A DNA stretch of 64,000 nt from positions 25,399,662-25,463,661 of the forward strand of contig JAJEKV010000004.1 in the NCBI GenBank assembly GCA_021234155.1. The letters run 5' to 3'. Each line of letters starts with the position of its first letter. Within the stretch, counting starts at the first letter, position 1. This stretch comes from Isoetes taiwanensis. Taxonomy: Eukaryota > Streptophyta > Lycopodiopsida > Isoetales > Isoetaceae. The notes under the pieces were generated by a model, which saw only the letters and a list, made by a program, of their open reading frames with translations, was not told the DNA's origin and searched no databases. The translations under genes were made by a program, and so were the position numbers. This document shows positions 10,916-24,645 of this stretch, piece by piece.

Positions 10916-11572
10916 AAAGTTAGTCTGCTATGTAAAATGTGTTACATGTATTTTTATCCAGCAGAAAAAGATAGCCATCCGGAAAGATGTTTGCCTATAT
11001 TTGTGGCTAGGTTTTGAGTGGACTCATCTTATTTGTGGAAGGCTAAATATATTAACCTTCCTTCGATAACAAACAAACTTCTTTTTTGATAGCACCCCTT
11101 TTTTATAACAGCCTATGGTATTAATGCATGTTGGCTCCACATGCCTTCAAATTTCTTAGGTTGTAGACCATCTTCTGTGTTAGTACGGATATCAGAAAAG
11201 GCATACTCTATAAATATGGTTCTACCAACATGTGACTGAATTGGCAGATTGACTCGCATGTGATAAGAATGTACCATAGCTCCTGATGGATGATTGGGAT
11301 GATTCTTATGCCTGCTACCAATCGTTTTTGTCTGCGCAGAGAATGTCTTCACGATCACAAATAGTGTCTACCTTCTGTTCATGCTATATCAAAATGCGAC
11401 GCCTAGAAGCACAGTATAACTTCCTAAATATTAACATTGCTCAAATGCAGCCAGAATGTAGTAGAGAATGCAGGCATGCGACCTTTTTGTTGCATTGAGA
11501 TCATATTGTCAGTGTTTGCAGAGTCCCAAATAAACCTTTGTATTTCGTATTTGAACAAATCATGTAGATATG

Positions 11573-14094
11573 GCCCCTTAATCTAAAGATGTTTTTATTA
11601 GTTGGGTAGTGTGCAGCGAAACACTTTATGTGTTGCATGCTCACATGACATAGAAAAAGAAGGCACAATTACGAATTGATGTGGTTGAACGCCTAGACAA
11701 AGAGCATGTTTAAGTTTTTAGGCATACATACCATCATGGCTACGGATTGTTGTGAAGCTTTCTATTTTCCAAAACATTTAGGATTTGTGTTTTGTAGATA
11801 AATTAGTCTGGAACAATTTGTCAAAAGTCCCATTACGGACATATAACAATGAAAAGGGATATGGCAATGTCTTTAATGTCGAGTTCACAGATGTAAACAT
11901 AAGTATACAACATGTATATATCCTCAACACTCAATAAGTATAAAAAATCTATATACCTTGAATACTCACTTCAATGATGTCCTTCATATCAACAGCCAAC
12001 TCAAATACAAGCTACAATGTTCAATGAGACAGCAAAGAATAGGAAAGGTAACATTTTAACATTGATAATCAATAACATCAAATAACTCCAATTACATTGA
12101 CTAAAAAGCTCACAACACATTCTCCATATAAATGTAGATCTACTACATATCAAAGGGGAACAATACGCAAAGCAAATAGAAGATACTCAATTGTAAATAA
12201 TGAATACAAACTTAACCTAAACAACAACTCCATAGTAGAAGAATGCATAAACGAACCCAGAACAGAAAAATTTCAACTCTTCTATTATATATTTCTTTAC
12301 AAAGATAAATGAATTGAAAGAACACATCAACGGCAAGTTTCTTGGTAAGACTTACAACTTAAAACACATATATAAATTCAATCAAATACCAAACACTAAC
12401 ATAGTATGACTGACGTTAGACGTCATTGGAATCGCATGCAACCTATCAACAAAAAGAAACATTCAAAGAAAAATCGACAACAAAGAAATTACCAAATGTG
12501 AGCTTACAATTGTGGACCAAAGGTGAATCAACATCACGACCTAAAACAAAAAAAAAAAAACAATACATTCAATTACTAGCAAATACAATATTGCTTCATT
12601 GTGTTCAATATGTAGCAAACACAATGTCAACATCATACTTTGGAACCAACTAACAACAATAGAGACAACGCAACTAGAAGAAACAATAGATCAAGCACCA
12701 GTTACGTGTCTACGAGCTAACAATTTTCAAGGTACATGCATATATCCAATATCAAACGTATTTGAATACACTAAAATCTAACCACCACTCCTCATCGCAG
12801 GTTTGTCATTGTCAAGCACAACAAACAACATCATACAAATCAATTCCAACCTACCACATACCTTGGGATTACACAATTGGTGAGTCGTAGAAACATTCTA
12901 ACAATTCTTACCAACCAAGTGCTGGCTAATCCAAAACATTCTACAACAAACAGGTACAATACAGAAGGTAAAAATGAAAGATACACACTAGCAGCAGCAA
13001 CCCTACACAAACAACAGTCATACAACAATTCAACAATACAACAAAATGATCACACATTTATATCAAACATCACATTACCTACGGTTGGACAAATGAAAGT
13101 AAACTAACAACACAAACTAAAAAAACAATTCAATATTTCCAACACTAACACCTCATAACTATAAAATGAAAGGCTAAAACCTTTATTGTGAGAGCATCTA
13201 TAAGTTACATCAATTCAGAGCAAAAAATGTGGTACACTGCATGCAATTCTTGCAAGAAAAAAGTCCAACACGAAACATCGACAACATAGCGTCAAACTTG
13301 CCATATCAAAACATTAATTTCTAAAAGGTAAGAATTAATCTATACGATTCCATTCTAATCAATATACCAATCAAGCTTGCATTCTAACTCAGTGAACACA
13401 CTCCAGATATACATAGACAACACATTAGTGTCCCAGTCTTTATCTTCTTTTTTATTTTGGGATTGCATTGGGTTGCGTGCCAGAGGGAACGCCGCATCTT
13501 ACGCCGCATGCGGCATTCCCTTCCAATTTGGGTTCCCCCTGCGGGACGCCGGTTGCCTGTATTCAATGCCATTTTTTTGAATTCTCGCAGCAGAGAAGTT
13601 TTGCATTTTTATAATAAAGGATCGAGGTATTGCGGCATGGCTATGGCGGTGCGGCATGGGTTTTTGGCGATGCTGTAGGGATGAGAAGCTTCCAGATGTT
13701 GAAGCTCCGGCTATAACTGGGTTGCTAACATTTGGTTTGTGCAAAATGTATATACATACAGATGGAGATGACATGCGGCAAACACAATCCTAATGGAAGA
13801 ACCTGGCATCCGTTTTGGTTCACATGATCATAAAGCAAACAAAAGCAAACATTTGTTTTAGTTCACTCTCAATGCCTCTAGAAAATAAGAGGCGATCAAG
13901 TCAAGCAGTGTGCATTTGGAGCTGGAGCTATTGTGTGCATTCGAGGTTCAAGGTTGTGTGCAAGGTATTTATCTGCACAGGTATTGCAAAGCCGGATACA
14001 GAGATTTTAACACGGTTATCCGGTATCAAGGTAGAGGTTGGGTATCAGAGCAGAGTTTGAAGTCGAGGTTTGAGGGCAGCTCTGAGCTTCGTAT
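11573..14094 (+). repeat. Tandem unit 1
   Basis: Left edge of the array. The upstream flank ends TAGATATG, where the other units have CTTCGTATG, a short TATG match at the breakpoint. This unit reads AACATTTGTTTTAGTTC near 13847, unlike the other three. Confidence 0.9.
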
Positions 14095-16619
14095 GCCCCT
14101 TAATCTAAAGATGTTTTTATTAGTTGGGTAGTGTGCAGAGAAACACTTTATGTGTTGCATGCTCACATGACATAGAAAAAGAAGGCACAATTACGAATTG
14201 ATGTGGTTGAACGCCTAGACAAAGAGCATGTTTAAGTTTTAGGCATACATACCATCATGGCTACGGATTGTTGTGAAGCTTTCTATTTTCCAAAACATTT
14301 AGGATTTGTGTTTTGTAGATAAATTAGTCTGGAACAATTTGTCAAAAGTCCCATTACGGACATATAACAATGAAAAGGGATATGGCAATGTCTTTAATGT
14401 CGAGTTCACAGATGTAAACATAAGTATACAACATGTATATATCCTCAACACTGAATAAGTATAAAAAATCTATATACCTTGAATACTCACTTCAATGATG
14501 TCCTTCATATCAACAGCCAACTCAAATACAAGCTACAATGTTCAATGAGACAAAGAAAGAATAGGAAAGGTAACATTTTAACATTGATAATCAATAACAT
14601 CAAATAACTCCAATTACATTGACTAAAAAGCTCACAACACATTCTCCATATAAATGTAGATCTACTACATATCAAAGGGGAACAATACGCAAAGCAAATA
14701 GAAGATACTCAATTGTAAATAATGAATACAAACTTAACCTAAACAACAACTCCATAGTAGAAGAATGCATAAACGAACCAAGAATGAAAAATTTCAACTC
14801 TTCTATTATATATTTCTTTACAAAGATAAATGAATTGAAAGAACACATCAACGGCAAGTTTCTTGGTAAGACTTACAACTTAAAACACATATATAAATTC
14901 AATCAAATACCAAACACTAACATAGTATGACTGACGTTAGACGTCATTGGAATCGCATGCAACCTATCAACAAAAAGAAACATTCAAAGAAAAATCGACA
15001 ACAAAGAAATTACCAAATGTGAGCTTACAATTGTGGACCAAAGGTGAATCAACATCACGACCTAAAACAAAAAAAAAAAAAAAACAATACATTCAATTAC
15101 TAGCAAATACAATATTGCTTCATCGTGTTCAATATGTAGCAAACACAATGTCAACATCATACTTTGGAACCAACTAACAACAATAGAGACAACGCAACTA
15201 GAAGAAACAATAGATCAAGCACCAGTTACGTGTCTACGAGCTAACAATTTTCAAGGTACATGCATATATCCAATATCAAACGTATTTGAATACACTAAAA
15301 TCTAACCACCACTCCTCATCGCAGGTTTGTCATTGTCAAGCACAACAAACAACATCATACAAATCAATTCCAACCTACCACATACCTTGGGATTACACAA
15401 TTGGTGAGTCGTAGAAACATTCTAACAATTCTTACCAACCAAGTGCTGGCTAATCCAAAACATTCTACAACAAACAGGTACAATACAGAAGGTAAAAATG
15501 AAAGATACACACTAGCAGCAGCAACCCTACACAAACAACAGTCATACAACAATTCAACAATACAACAAAATGATCACACATTTATATCAAACATCACATT
15601 ACCTACGGTTGGACAAATGAAAGTAAACTAACAACACAAACTAAAAAAACAATTCAATATTTCCAACACTAACACCTCATAACTATAAAATGAAAGGCTA
15701 AAACCTTTATTGTGAGAGCATCTATAAGTTACATCAATTCAGAGCAAAAAATGTGGTACACTGCATGCAATTCTTGCAAGAAAAAAGTCCAACACGAAAC
15801 ATCGACAACATAGCGTCAAACTTGCCATATCAAAACATTAATTTCTAAAAGGTAAGAATTAATCTATACGATTCCATTCTAATCAATATACCAATCAAGC
15901 TTGCATTCTAACTCAGTGAACACACTCCAGATATACATAGACAACACATTAGTGTCCCAGTCTTTATCTTCTTTTTTATTTTGGGATTGCATTGGGTTGC
16001 GTGCCAGAGGGAACGCCGCATCTTACGCCGCATGCGGCATTCCCTTCCAATTTGGGTTCCCCCTGCGGGACGCCGGTTGCCTGTATTCAATGCCATTTTT
16101 TTGAATTCTCGCAGCAGAGAAGTTTTGCATTTTTATAATAAAGGATCGAGGTATTGCGGCATGGCTATGGCGGTGCGGCATGGGTTTTTGGCGATGCTGT
16201 AGGGATGAGAAGCTTCCAGATGTTGAAGCTCCGGCTATAACTGGGTTGCTAACATTTGGTTTGTGCAAAATGTATATACATACAGATGGAGATGACATGC
16301 GGCAAACACAATCCTAATGGAAGAACCTGGCATCCGTTTTGGTTCACATGATCATAAAGCAAACAAAAGCAAAGACTCAAGTTTCGTTTCACTCTCAATG
16401 CCTCTAGAAAATAAGAGGCGTATCAAGCTGTTGTGTGCATTTGGAGCTGGAGCTATTGTGTGCATTCGAGGTTCAAGGTTGTGTGCAAGGTATTTATCTG
16501 CACAGGTATTGCAAAGCCGGATACAGAGATTTTAACACGGTTATCCGGTATCAAGGTAGAGGTTGGGTATCAGAGCAGAGTTTGAAGTCGAGGTTTGAGG
16601 GCAGCTCTGAGCTTCGTAT
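14095..16619 (+). repeat. Tandem unit 2
   Basis: Near-identical to unit 1. Private changes include AGACAAAGAAAGAATAGG near 14548 in place of AGACAGCAAAGAATAGG, and AAGACTCAAGTTTCGTTTC near 16372. Confidence 0.9.
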
Positions 16620-19124
16620 GCCCCTTAATCTAAAGATGTTTTTATTAGTTGGGTAGTGTGCAGCGAAACACTTTATGTGTTGCATGCTCACATGACATAG
16701 AAAAAGAAGGCACAATTACGAATTGATGTGGTTGAACGCCTAGACAAAGAGCATGTTTAAGTTTTTAGGCATACATACCATCATGGCTACGGATTGTTGT
16801 GAAGCTTTCTATTTTCCAAAACATTTAGGATTTGTGTTTTGTAGATAAATTAGTCTGGAACAATTTGTCAAAAGTCCCATTACGGACATATAACAATGAA
16901 AAGGGATATGGCAATGTCTTTAATGTCGAGTTCACAGATGTAAACATAAGTATACAACATGTATATATCCTCAACACTGAATAAGTATAAAAAATCTATA
17001 TACCTTGAATACTCACTTCAATGATGTCCTTCATATCAACAGCCAACTCAAATACAAGCTACAATGTTCAATGAGACAGCAAAGAATAGGAAAGGTAACA
17101 TTTTAACATTGATAATCAATAACATCAAATAACTCCAATTACATTGACTAAAAAGCTCACAACACATTCTCCATATAAATGTAGATCTACTACATATCAA
17201 AGGGGAACAATACGCAAAGCAAATAGAAGATACTCAATTGTAAATAATGAATACAAACTTAACCTAAACAACAACTCCATAGTAGAAGAATGCATAAACG
17301 AACCAGTAACAGAAAATTTCAACTCTTCTATTATATATTTCTTTACAAAGATAAATGAATTGAAAGAACACATCAACGGCAAGTTTCTTGGTAAGACTTA
17401 CAACTTAAAACACATATATAAATTCAATCAAATACCAAACACTAACATAGTATGACGTCATGGAATCGCATGCAACCTATCAACAAAAAGAAACATTCAA
17501 AGAAAAATCGACAACAAAGAAATTACCAAATGTGAGCTTACAATTGTGGACCAAAGGTGAATCAACATCACGACCTAAAAAAAAAAAAAAAAACAATACA
17601 TTCAATTACTAGCAAATACAATATTGCTTCATCGTGTTCAATATGTAGCAAACACAATGTCAACATCATACTTTGGAACCAACTAACAACAATAGAGACA
17701 ACGCAACTAGAAGAAACAATAGATCAAGCACCAGTTACGTGTCTACGAGCTAACAATTTTCAAGGTACATGCATATATCCAATATCAAACGTATTTGAAT
17801 ACACTAAAATCTAACCACCACTCCTCATCGCAGGTTTGTCATTGTCAAGCACAACAAACAACATCATACAAATCAATTCCAACCTACCACATACCTTGGG
17901 ATTACACAATTGGTGAGTCGTAGAAACATTCTAACAATTCTTACCAACCAAGTGCTGGCTAATCCAAAACATTCTACAACAAACAGGTACAATACAGAAG
18001 GTAAAAATGAAAGATACACACTAGCAGCAGCAACCCTACACAAACAACAGTCATACAACAATTCAACAATACAACAAAATGATCACACATTTATATCAAA
18101 CATCACATTACCTACGGTTGGACAAATGAAAGTAAACTAACAACACAAACTAAAAAAACAATTCAATATTTCCAACACTAACACCTCATAACTATAAAAT
18201 GAAAGGCTAAAACCTTTATTGTGAGAGCATCTATAAGTTACATCAATTCAGAGCAAAAAATGTGGTACACTGCATGCAATTCTTGCAAGAAAAAAGTCCA
18301 ACACGAAAACATCGACAACATAGCGTCAAACTTGCCATATCAAAACATTAATTTCTAAAAGGTAAGAATTAATCTATACGATTCCATTCTAATCAATATA
18401 CCAATCAAGCTTGCATTCTAACTCGGTGAACACACTCGGATATACATAGACAACACATTAGTGTCCCGTCTTTTATCTTCTTTTTTTATTTTGGGATTGC
18501 ATTGGGTTTGCGTGCGGAGGGAACGCCAGATCTTCTGCCGCATCGCGGCATTCCCTTCAATTTGGGTTCCCCACTGGACGGCTGGGTTTACTGTATTCAA
18601 TGCCATTTTTTTGAATTCTCGCGTGAGAAAGTTTTGCATTTTTATAATAAAGGATCGAGGTATTGCGGCATGGCTATGGCGGTGCGGCATGGGTTTTTGG
18701 CGATGCTGTAGGGATGAGAAGCTTCCAGATGTTGAAGCTCCGGCTATAACTGGGTTGCTAACATTTGGTTTGTGCAAAATGTATATACATACAGATGGAG
18801 ATGACATGCGGCAAACACAATCCTAATGGAAGAACCTGGCATCCGTTTTGGTTCACATGATCATAAAGCAAACAAAAGCAAACACTGTTTCGTTCACTCT
18901 CAATGCCTCTAGAAAATAAGAGGCGTATCAAGCTGTTGTGTGCATTTGGAGCTGGAGCTATTGTGTGCATTCGAGGTTCAAGGTTGTGTGCAAGGTATTT
19001 ATCTGCACAGGTATTGCAAAGCCGGATACAGAGATTTTAACACGGTTATCCGGTATCAAGGTAGAGGTTGGGTATCAGAGCAGAGTTTGAAGTCGAGGTT
19101 TGAGGGCAGCTCTGAGCTTCGTAT
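16620..19124 (+). repeat. Tandem unit 3, with a diverged patch
   Basis: Carries a short loss at 17453-17462 (TATGACGTCATGG in place of the longer TATGACTGACGTTAGACGTCATTGG form). It also has a dense cluster of substitutions and 1-bp indels at about 18420-18625, in an otherwise almost unchanged unit. Confidence 0.9.
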
Positions 19125-21629
19125 GCCCCTTAATCTAAAGATGTTTTTATTAGTTGGGTAGTGTGCAGCGAAACACTTTATGTGTTGCATGCTCACATGA
19201 CATAGAAAAAGAAGGCACAATTACGAATTGATGTGGTTGAACGCCTAGACAAAGAGCATGTTTAAGTTTTTAGGCATACATACCATCATGGCTACGGATT
19301 GTTGTGAAGCTTTCTATTTTCCAAAACATTTAGGATTTGTGTTTTGTAGATAAATTAGTCTGGAACAATTTGTCAAAAGTCCCATTACGGACATATAACA
19401 ATGAAAAGGGATATGGCAATGTCTTTAATGTCGAGTTCACAGATGTAAACATAAGTATACAACATGTATATATCCTCAACACTGAATAAGTATAAAAAAT
19501 CTATATACCTTGAATACTCACTTCAATGATGTCCTTCATATCAACAGCCAACTCAAATACAAGCTACAATGTTCAATGAGACAGCAAAGAATAGGAAAGG
19601 TAACATTTTAACATTGATAATCAATAACATCAAATAACTCCAATTACATTGACTAAAAAGCTCACAACACATTCTCCATATAAATGTAGATCTACTACAT
19701 ATCAAAGGGGAACAATACGCAAAGCAAATAGAAGATACTCAATTGTAAATAATGAATACAAACTTAACCTAAACAACAACTCCATAGTAGAAGAATGCAT
19801 AAACGAACCAGTAATAGAAAATTTCAACTCTTCTATTATATATTTCTTTACAAAGATAAATGAATTGAAAGAACACATCAACGGCAAGTTTCTTAGTAAG
19901 ACTTACAACTTAAAACACATATATAAATTCAATCAAATACCAAACACTAACATAGTATGACTGACGTTAGACGTCATTGGAATCGCATGCAACCTATCAA
20001 CAAAAAGAAACATTCAAAGAAAAATCGACAACAAAGAAATTACCAAATGTGAGCTTACAATTGTGGACCAAAGGTGAATCAACATCACGACCTAAAACAA
20101 AAAAAAAAAAACAATACATTCAATTACTAGCAAATACAATATTGCTTCATCGTGTTCAATATGTAGCAAACACAATGTCAACATCATACTTTGGAACCAA
20201 CTAACAACAATAGAGACAACGCAACTAGAAGAAACAATAGATCAAGCACCAGTTACGTGTCTACGAGCTAACAATTTTCAAGGTACATGCATATATCCAA
20301 TATCAAACGTATTTGAATACACTAAAATCTAACCACCACTCCTCATCGCAGGTTTGTCATTGTCAAGCACAACAAACAACATCATACAAATCAATTCCAA
20401 CCTACCACATACCTTGGAATTACACAATTGGTGAGTCGTAGAAACATTCTAACAATTCTTACCAACCAAGTGCTGGCTAATCCAAAACATTCTACAACAA
20501 ACAGGTACAATACAGAAGGTAAAAATGAAAGATACACACTAGCAGCAGCAACCCTACACAAACAACAGTCATACAACAATTCAACAAAATGATCACACAT
20601 TTATATCAAACATCACATTACCTACGGTTGGACAAATGAAAGTAAACTAACAACACAAACTAAAAAAACAATTCAATATTTCCAACACTAACACCTCATA
20701 ACTGTAAAATGAAAGGCTAAAACCTTTATTGTGAGAGCATCTATAAGTTACATCAATTCAGAGCAAAAAATGTGGTACACTGCATGCAATTCTTGCAAGA
20801 AAAAAGTCCAACACGAAACATCGACAACATAGCGTCAAACTTGCCATATCAAAACATTAATTTCTAAAAGGTAAGAATTAATCTATACGATTCCATTCTA
20901 ATCAATATACCAATCAAGCTTCCATTCTAACTCAGTGAACACACTCCAGATATACATAGACAACACATTAGTGTCCCAGTCTTTATCTTCTTTTTTATTT
21001 TGGGATTGCATTGGGTTGCGTGCCAGAGGGAACGCCGCATCTTACGCCGCATGCGGCATTCCCTTCCAATTTGGGTTCCCCCTGCGGGACGCCGGTTGCC
21101 TGTATTCAATGCCATTTTTTTGAATTCTCGCAGCAGAGAAGTTTTGCATTTTTATAATAAAGGATCGAGGTATTGCGGCATGGCTATGGCGGTGTGGCAT
21201 GGGTTTTTGGCGATGCTGTAGGGATGAGAAGCTTCCAGATGTTGAAGCTCCGGCTATAACTGGGTTGCTAACATTTGGTTTGTGCAAAATGTATATACAT
21301 ACAGATGGAGATGACATGCGGCAAACACAATCCTAATGGAAGAACCTGACATCCGTTTTGGTTCACATGATCATAAAGCAAACAAAAGCAAACACTGTTT
21401 CGTTCACTCTCAATGCCTCTAGAAAATAAGAGGCGTATCAAGCTGTTGTGTGCATTTGGAGCTGGAGCTATTGTGTGCATTCGAGGTTCAAGGTTGTGTG
21501 CAAGGTATTTATCTACACAGGTATTGCAAAGCCGGATACAGAGATTTTAACACGGTTATCCGGTATCAAGGTAGAGGTTGGGTATCAGAGCAGAGTTTGA
21601 AGTCGAGGTTCGAGGGCAGCTCTGAGCTT
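19125..21629 (+). repeat. Tandem unit 4
   Basis: Right edge of the array. It lacks ten bases (CAACAATACA, about 20582) present in the others and has a handful of point changes. It lacks the CGTAT end, joining GGAGCCGTTG instead. Confidence 0.9.
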
Positions 21630-22788
21630 GGAGCCGTTGTGAAAGGTAGATCCATGAATCCACGAAAGGTATTAGAGTCGGAATGGTTTTTTAGAATGCT
21701 TAAGGTTGAAATGGTTCAATGTGCCAATCTTTTTTTTCTTCCGTCATTTTGCTGCTCTTCTGTGGCCGTTTGAGGCGTTAACGTCATGTTTTTGGGTTCC
21801 TAAAAACTGAAGCATCCTCAGGATTTTCTATGGAAACAGGTTTCAAGGGTTTTCCACAGCTTATTTCGCTCTGATCTGGGCACTGCATACGGGTTCCCTG
21901 ATGACTCTTCAACAACTTCTTCAGCACATTCCCAGGCATACTTCTTCAGCAACGAATCCAAAGGTGAGTTCTTGAAAGCTTCTACGGCTCTGAATTTTTT
22001 ATTAATTTCTCTAAATCTTCATAGGAGCTTTGTGAATACTTTCTGCCATAGTTAGTTTTTGAGTTTCTTTCTGAATACTTTCTGCCACAGTTAGTTTGTG
22101 AGTTTCTTTGTGAATATTTTCTGAACAATTTGTGAATACTTTGTGAGTTATCTGAACAATTTGTTAGTTGTTCCCCAATAACGTGTGCCTAAGTTAACTT
22201 AAATTCAAGCATGCAGGTGCCTTTTAGAATGCCTTACTGCTGTCACCATATTTATATTTATATTTATGATCTCACTTCAACATGGTAGCACAGTTCTGCA
22301 AATTTATTATAGCACATAGTAGGTGCCTTTTAGAATACCCTGATGCCTCTTACTATAATTATGATCTGACTTCTCTTTCAGAATGTCCTGATGGTTTACT
22401 CTTTGTTGCTTATATTGCTTTTGTTAATTGGTCATGTTTGAATTATTTGGGGCTAGAATTTAGAGCATCCACCTACATGTATAAATGGGCAGGTGCATGT
22501 TCGAGTTTTTTTTGAGTCATATTACGCCATTTTTCTTATTTTGAATTCTAATTTGTAGTACTTTCTGTACGCTTCATTTTCATTTGGAAATGTTCTTCAT
22601 TTGGATGTCTTTGGCCATTTACACGGAGAGTTGATTGTGAAATGTTGTCATCATTTGCTGTTGCTTTTTTTTTTCCAGGGTTGAATGTCTTACATTATAT
22701 CTGGAGTTGCAAATTTCCTGGAGTGTTATCACATTTTGGAATAGAAGGTATTGCAATGTTGAATTTGTTCAATTTTGTATGCAAGTGT
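21630..22788. other. Non-coding stretch right of the array
   Basis: T-rich sequence with short internal repeats around TTTGTGAATACTTTCTGCCA (22030-22150). No domain was recognised in the short open frames. It may be intron or UTR of the gene fragment downstream. Confidence 0.35.
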
Positions 22789-23017
22789 GTCTAAAGACAT
22801 TGCTATATGCGTGTAAAGTTAGGGATAATCTGCTATTGTCTGCTGGCAGAGGTCAACGACCTTGGGTCGCAAAATAATTTGTGATGTCCATATGTGAGCT
22901 CTGTATTACCAATAATAGTCTGCTAATAGCATCAACAATGGGGATGATTTTAAGCCCATCTTTCCAGCTGGAATTGTATGTTCCTTCTATTTATTTAGCT
23001 CTACCATAACAGATTTG
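22789..23017 (+). repeat. Direct repeat, left copy (about 0.22 kb)
   Basis: From GTCTAAAGACATT through TTGTGATGTCCATATGTGAG to CTACCATAACAGATTTG. The same blocks in the same order recur at 25144-25356 with only scattered changes and small indels. The pair brackets 2.1 kb that contains the filament-like plant protein exons. Confidence 0.9.
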
Positions 23018-23478
23018 TATGATAGAACTTTATTCACATAATTTTGTTCTCTTATGTATATAGTATACATGTCTAGAGATGACGAGATAGAATAAATGAG
23101 AAGATGAAGGCATTACAAGAGCTCATCCCGAAGTGTAATAAGGTTAGCTCTATGGCATTCGCCCATTGTAATACAAAGTCCAAATTTGGCATCAGTTTTA
23201 TTGCCCTTTGAAGCTGCCATTATCATCCTATCAGATAGAATAAATGCCACATTACCTTCACCAAGCGTGGCATGGGTTGGCACTCCATGTGTATAAACTC
23301 AATGTAGAAATTTTATTGAATGCTGCATTTGCATCAGTCAAACTTTCGCACACAGTAAATAAGCGTAAGCTGGTCAGAGAATATTGGAAACTTTATTCCA
23401 GTATGGATAATTATAAATTGCACTTTTTTAGGATGCCGTTAGCACTTCTGTTTATTGCATTCCTACAAGATGCCATAA

Positions 23479-23751
23479 ATGTGTTCTTTGGATATGGAAA
23501 TTCCCTGCTTCTATATAATCTCTGCTGTTTTAATTGCATCATTCGGCCAATTTTGTTTTTTTGACTTCTTCATAAAGCCTAATGAACCTGGGCTGGCACC
23601 ATTGTTTGCCAGGAATGTTGAAGATTTCTGCAGATTTCAGAATGGGAGGAATCTGCAGGAGGAGATTGATCTTGCCAGATTTTTGTTGGAAATCACTCGG
23701 ATCTCAAACTTGCAGGCAAGTACAGTCAATTATACTTTTCAGTGGACATGA
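23479..23751 (+). other. Unrecognised open stretch, possible exon
   Basis: An open frame whose central part (about 23580-23718) reads EPGLAPLFARNVEDFCRFQN and continues into a charged, helix-like segment (LQEEIDLARFLLEITRI). It stops near TTGCAG|GCAAGT, which fits a GC-type 5' splice site. It lies on the same strand 0.35 kb before the coiled-coil exons, but the phase does not join cleanly, so membership in that gene is unproven. Confidence 0.25.
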
Positions 23752-24045
23752 TTCAATTGCAGTTCTGGATGATCATCTCATAATATTAAACAGGAAGCAA
23801 AGAATATGCTAGATCCATAATCCAAGAATGGTCAATTTGGTAAAGTAGATCATGTGATGTCATAATGGTTTTACATCTAAAACAGTTACTTATATCTCAT
23901 AGGTGGTTTACATTTTGTTGCCAACACTACACTGTTTATGTTACTTTATGTATTTGTCTATGTGCCCTGGCTGTTCTTCATTTTGGTCTTTTTTATGGAG
24001 TAAAAAGAAACTACTTGAACATGGGTAATTGCTTCCAACATGCAG

Positions 24046-24645
24046 GGTAAAAACAAGAGAGCATGAGGATGTCGCTAGACCAACAAAGGTGAACCCAATT
24101 TTTTAACGTATTTAGCTATGGCTCAATCTCTTTTCTTTCTCACAGTCTCTCTATTTACTTTTAAAATGCAGGAAGAGGAAATTGCAGTTGCTGCAAAAAA
24201 GTTGTCTGAACGCCAAAACTCAATTATGGCTCTGTGCAAGCAGATTCAGTATCTCAAAGTATCTGAAAATGCGTGTCCAAATCCCTTGGACATGTCCCCT
24301 GTACCACATGGAAAATCCAGAAATTCATTTTTACATGACGAGGATGTGCAATTAGATGATTTGGCTTTCCTTATTTGGATCCATAGCCAGACCTCAAATT
24401 CTGATTTTAGCCACTCCAGAGCTATAAGTGAACAAATTCAGACACAGGAACTGTACTGGAGTTCAAACATCTGCTCTGACCCAGATCTGGTGAATACTGT
24501 CAATCATGTCGAAAATGCAAACCGTTATAATGGATCACATTTTGCACAACAAATGCTGCAGGATGAAACCGAGAGATCACTTCTATCTTCTCCAAGAACG
24601 AAACTAAAGAAAAGGATAGAACATTCCCAGAAGCATTCTTACTGA
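24046..24645 (+). CDS. 3' exons of a filament-like plant protein (FPP-like), partial
   Basis: Two exons can be read: 24046-24088 (VKTREHEDVARPTK, bounded by TGCAG and AAAG|GTGAAC) and 24172-24645 (after TTTTAAAATGCAG). They join in phase. The second opens EEEIAVAAKKLSERQNSIMA, closely matching the pattern (K/E)QE.E(I/L)A.A..KL.E.Q.TI..L..QL..L near the C-terminus of filament-like plant proteins, a plant-specific coiled-coil family associated with the nuclear periphery and cytoskeletal structures. A Ser/Asn-rich, low-structure tail of about 120 residues ends KKRIEHSQKHSY before TGA at 24643. The usual long heptad-repeat N-terminal exon (hundreds of residues) is not seen upstream, so this is a 3' fragment, either of a gene with very long introns or a duplicated piece. 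The flanking direct repeats favour a moved or duplicated fragment. Confidence 0.6.

Larger units (their letters stand above)
11573..21629 (+). repeat. Four-unit tandem array, about 2.5 kb per unit
   Basis: The same sequence starts at 11573, 14095, 16620 and 19125 (GCCCCTTAATCTAAAGATG), with periods of 2522, 2525 and 2505 bp. The last unit ends at 21629, where CTCTGAGCTT passes into unrelated DNA. Units agree almost base for base over most of their length, so the amplification is recent. Differences are small: A-tract lengths, a 12-bp loss after CATAGTATGAC in unit 3, substitutions and small indels near 13845/16370/18880, and one cluster in unit 3 (18420-18625). Each unit contains a GC-rich island with the palindrome GCCGCATGCGGC. 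Short ORFs on both strands repeat with the units, but none resembles a known protein, so coding is not supported. The sequence may be a satellite-like local amplification or the body of an unrecognised element. Confidence 0.95.

Noticed and set aside
14030-14060. GGTATCAGAGCAGAG in each tandem unit as a retrotransposon primer-binding site
   Set aside because: Resembles the initiator-Met primer-binding site, but the preceding bases and the unit layout show no LTR, and the match is short enough to be chance.
12097-21773. Repeated ORFs of 60-129 codons on both strands of the tandem array
   Set aside because: They recur only because the DNA is tandemly repeated. Composition is low-complexity Asn/Thr/Lys or has no recognisable domain, opposite-strand frames overlap, and indels break the frames in unit 3.
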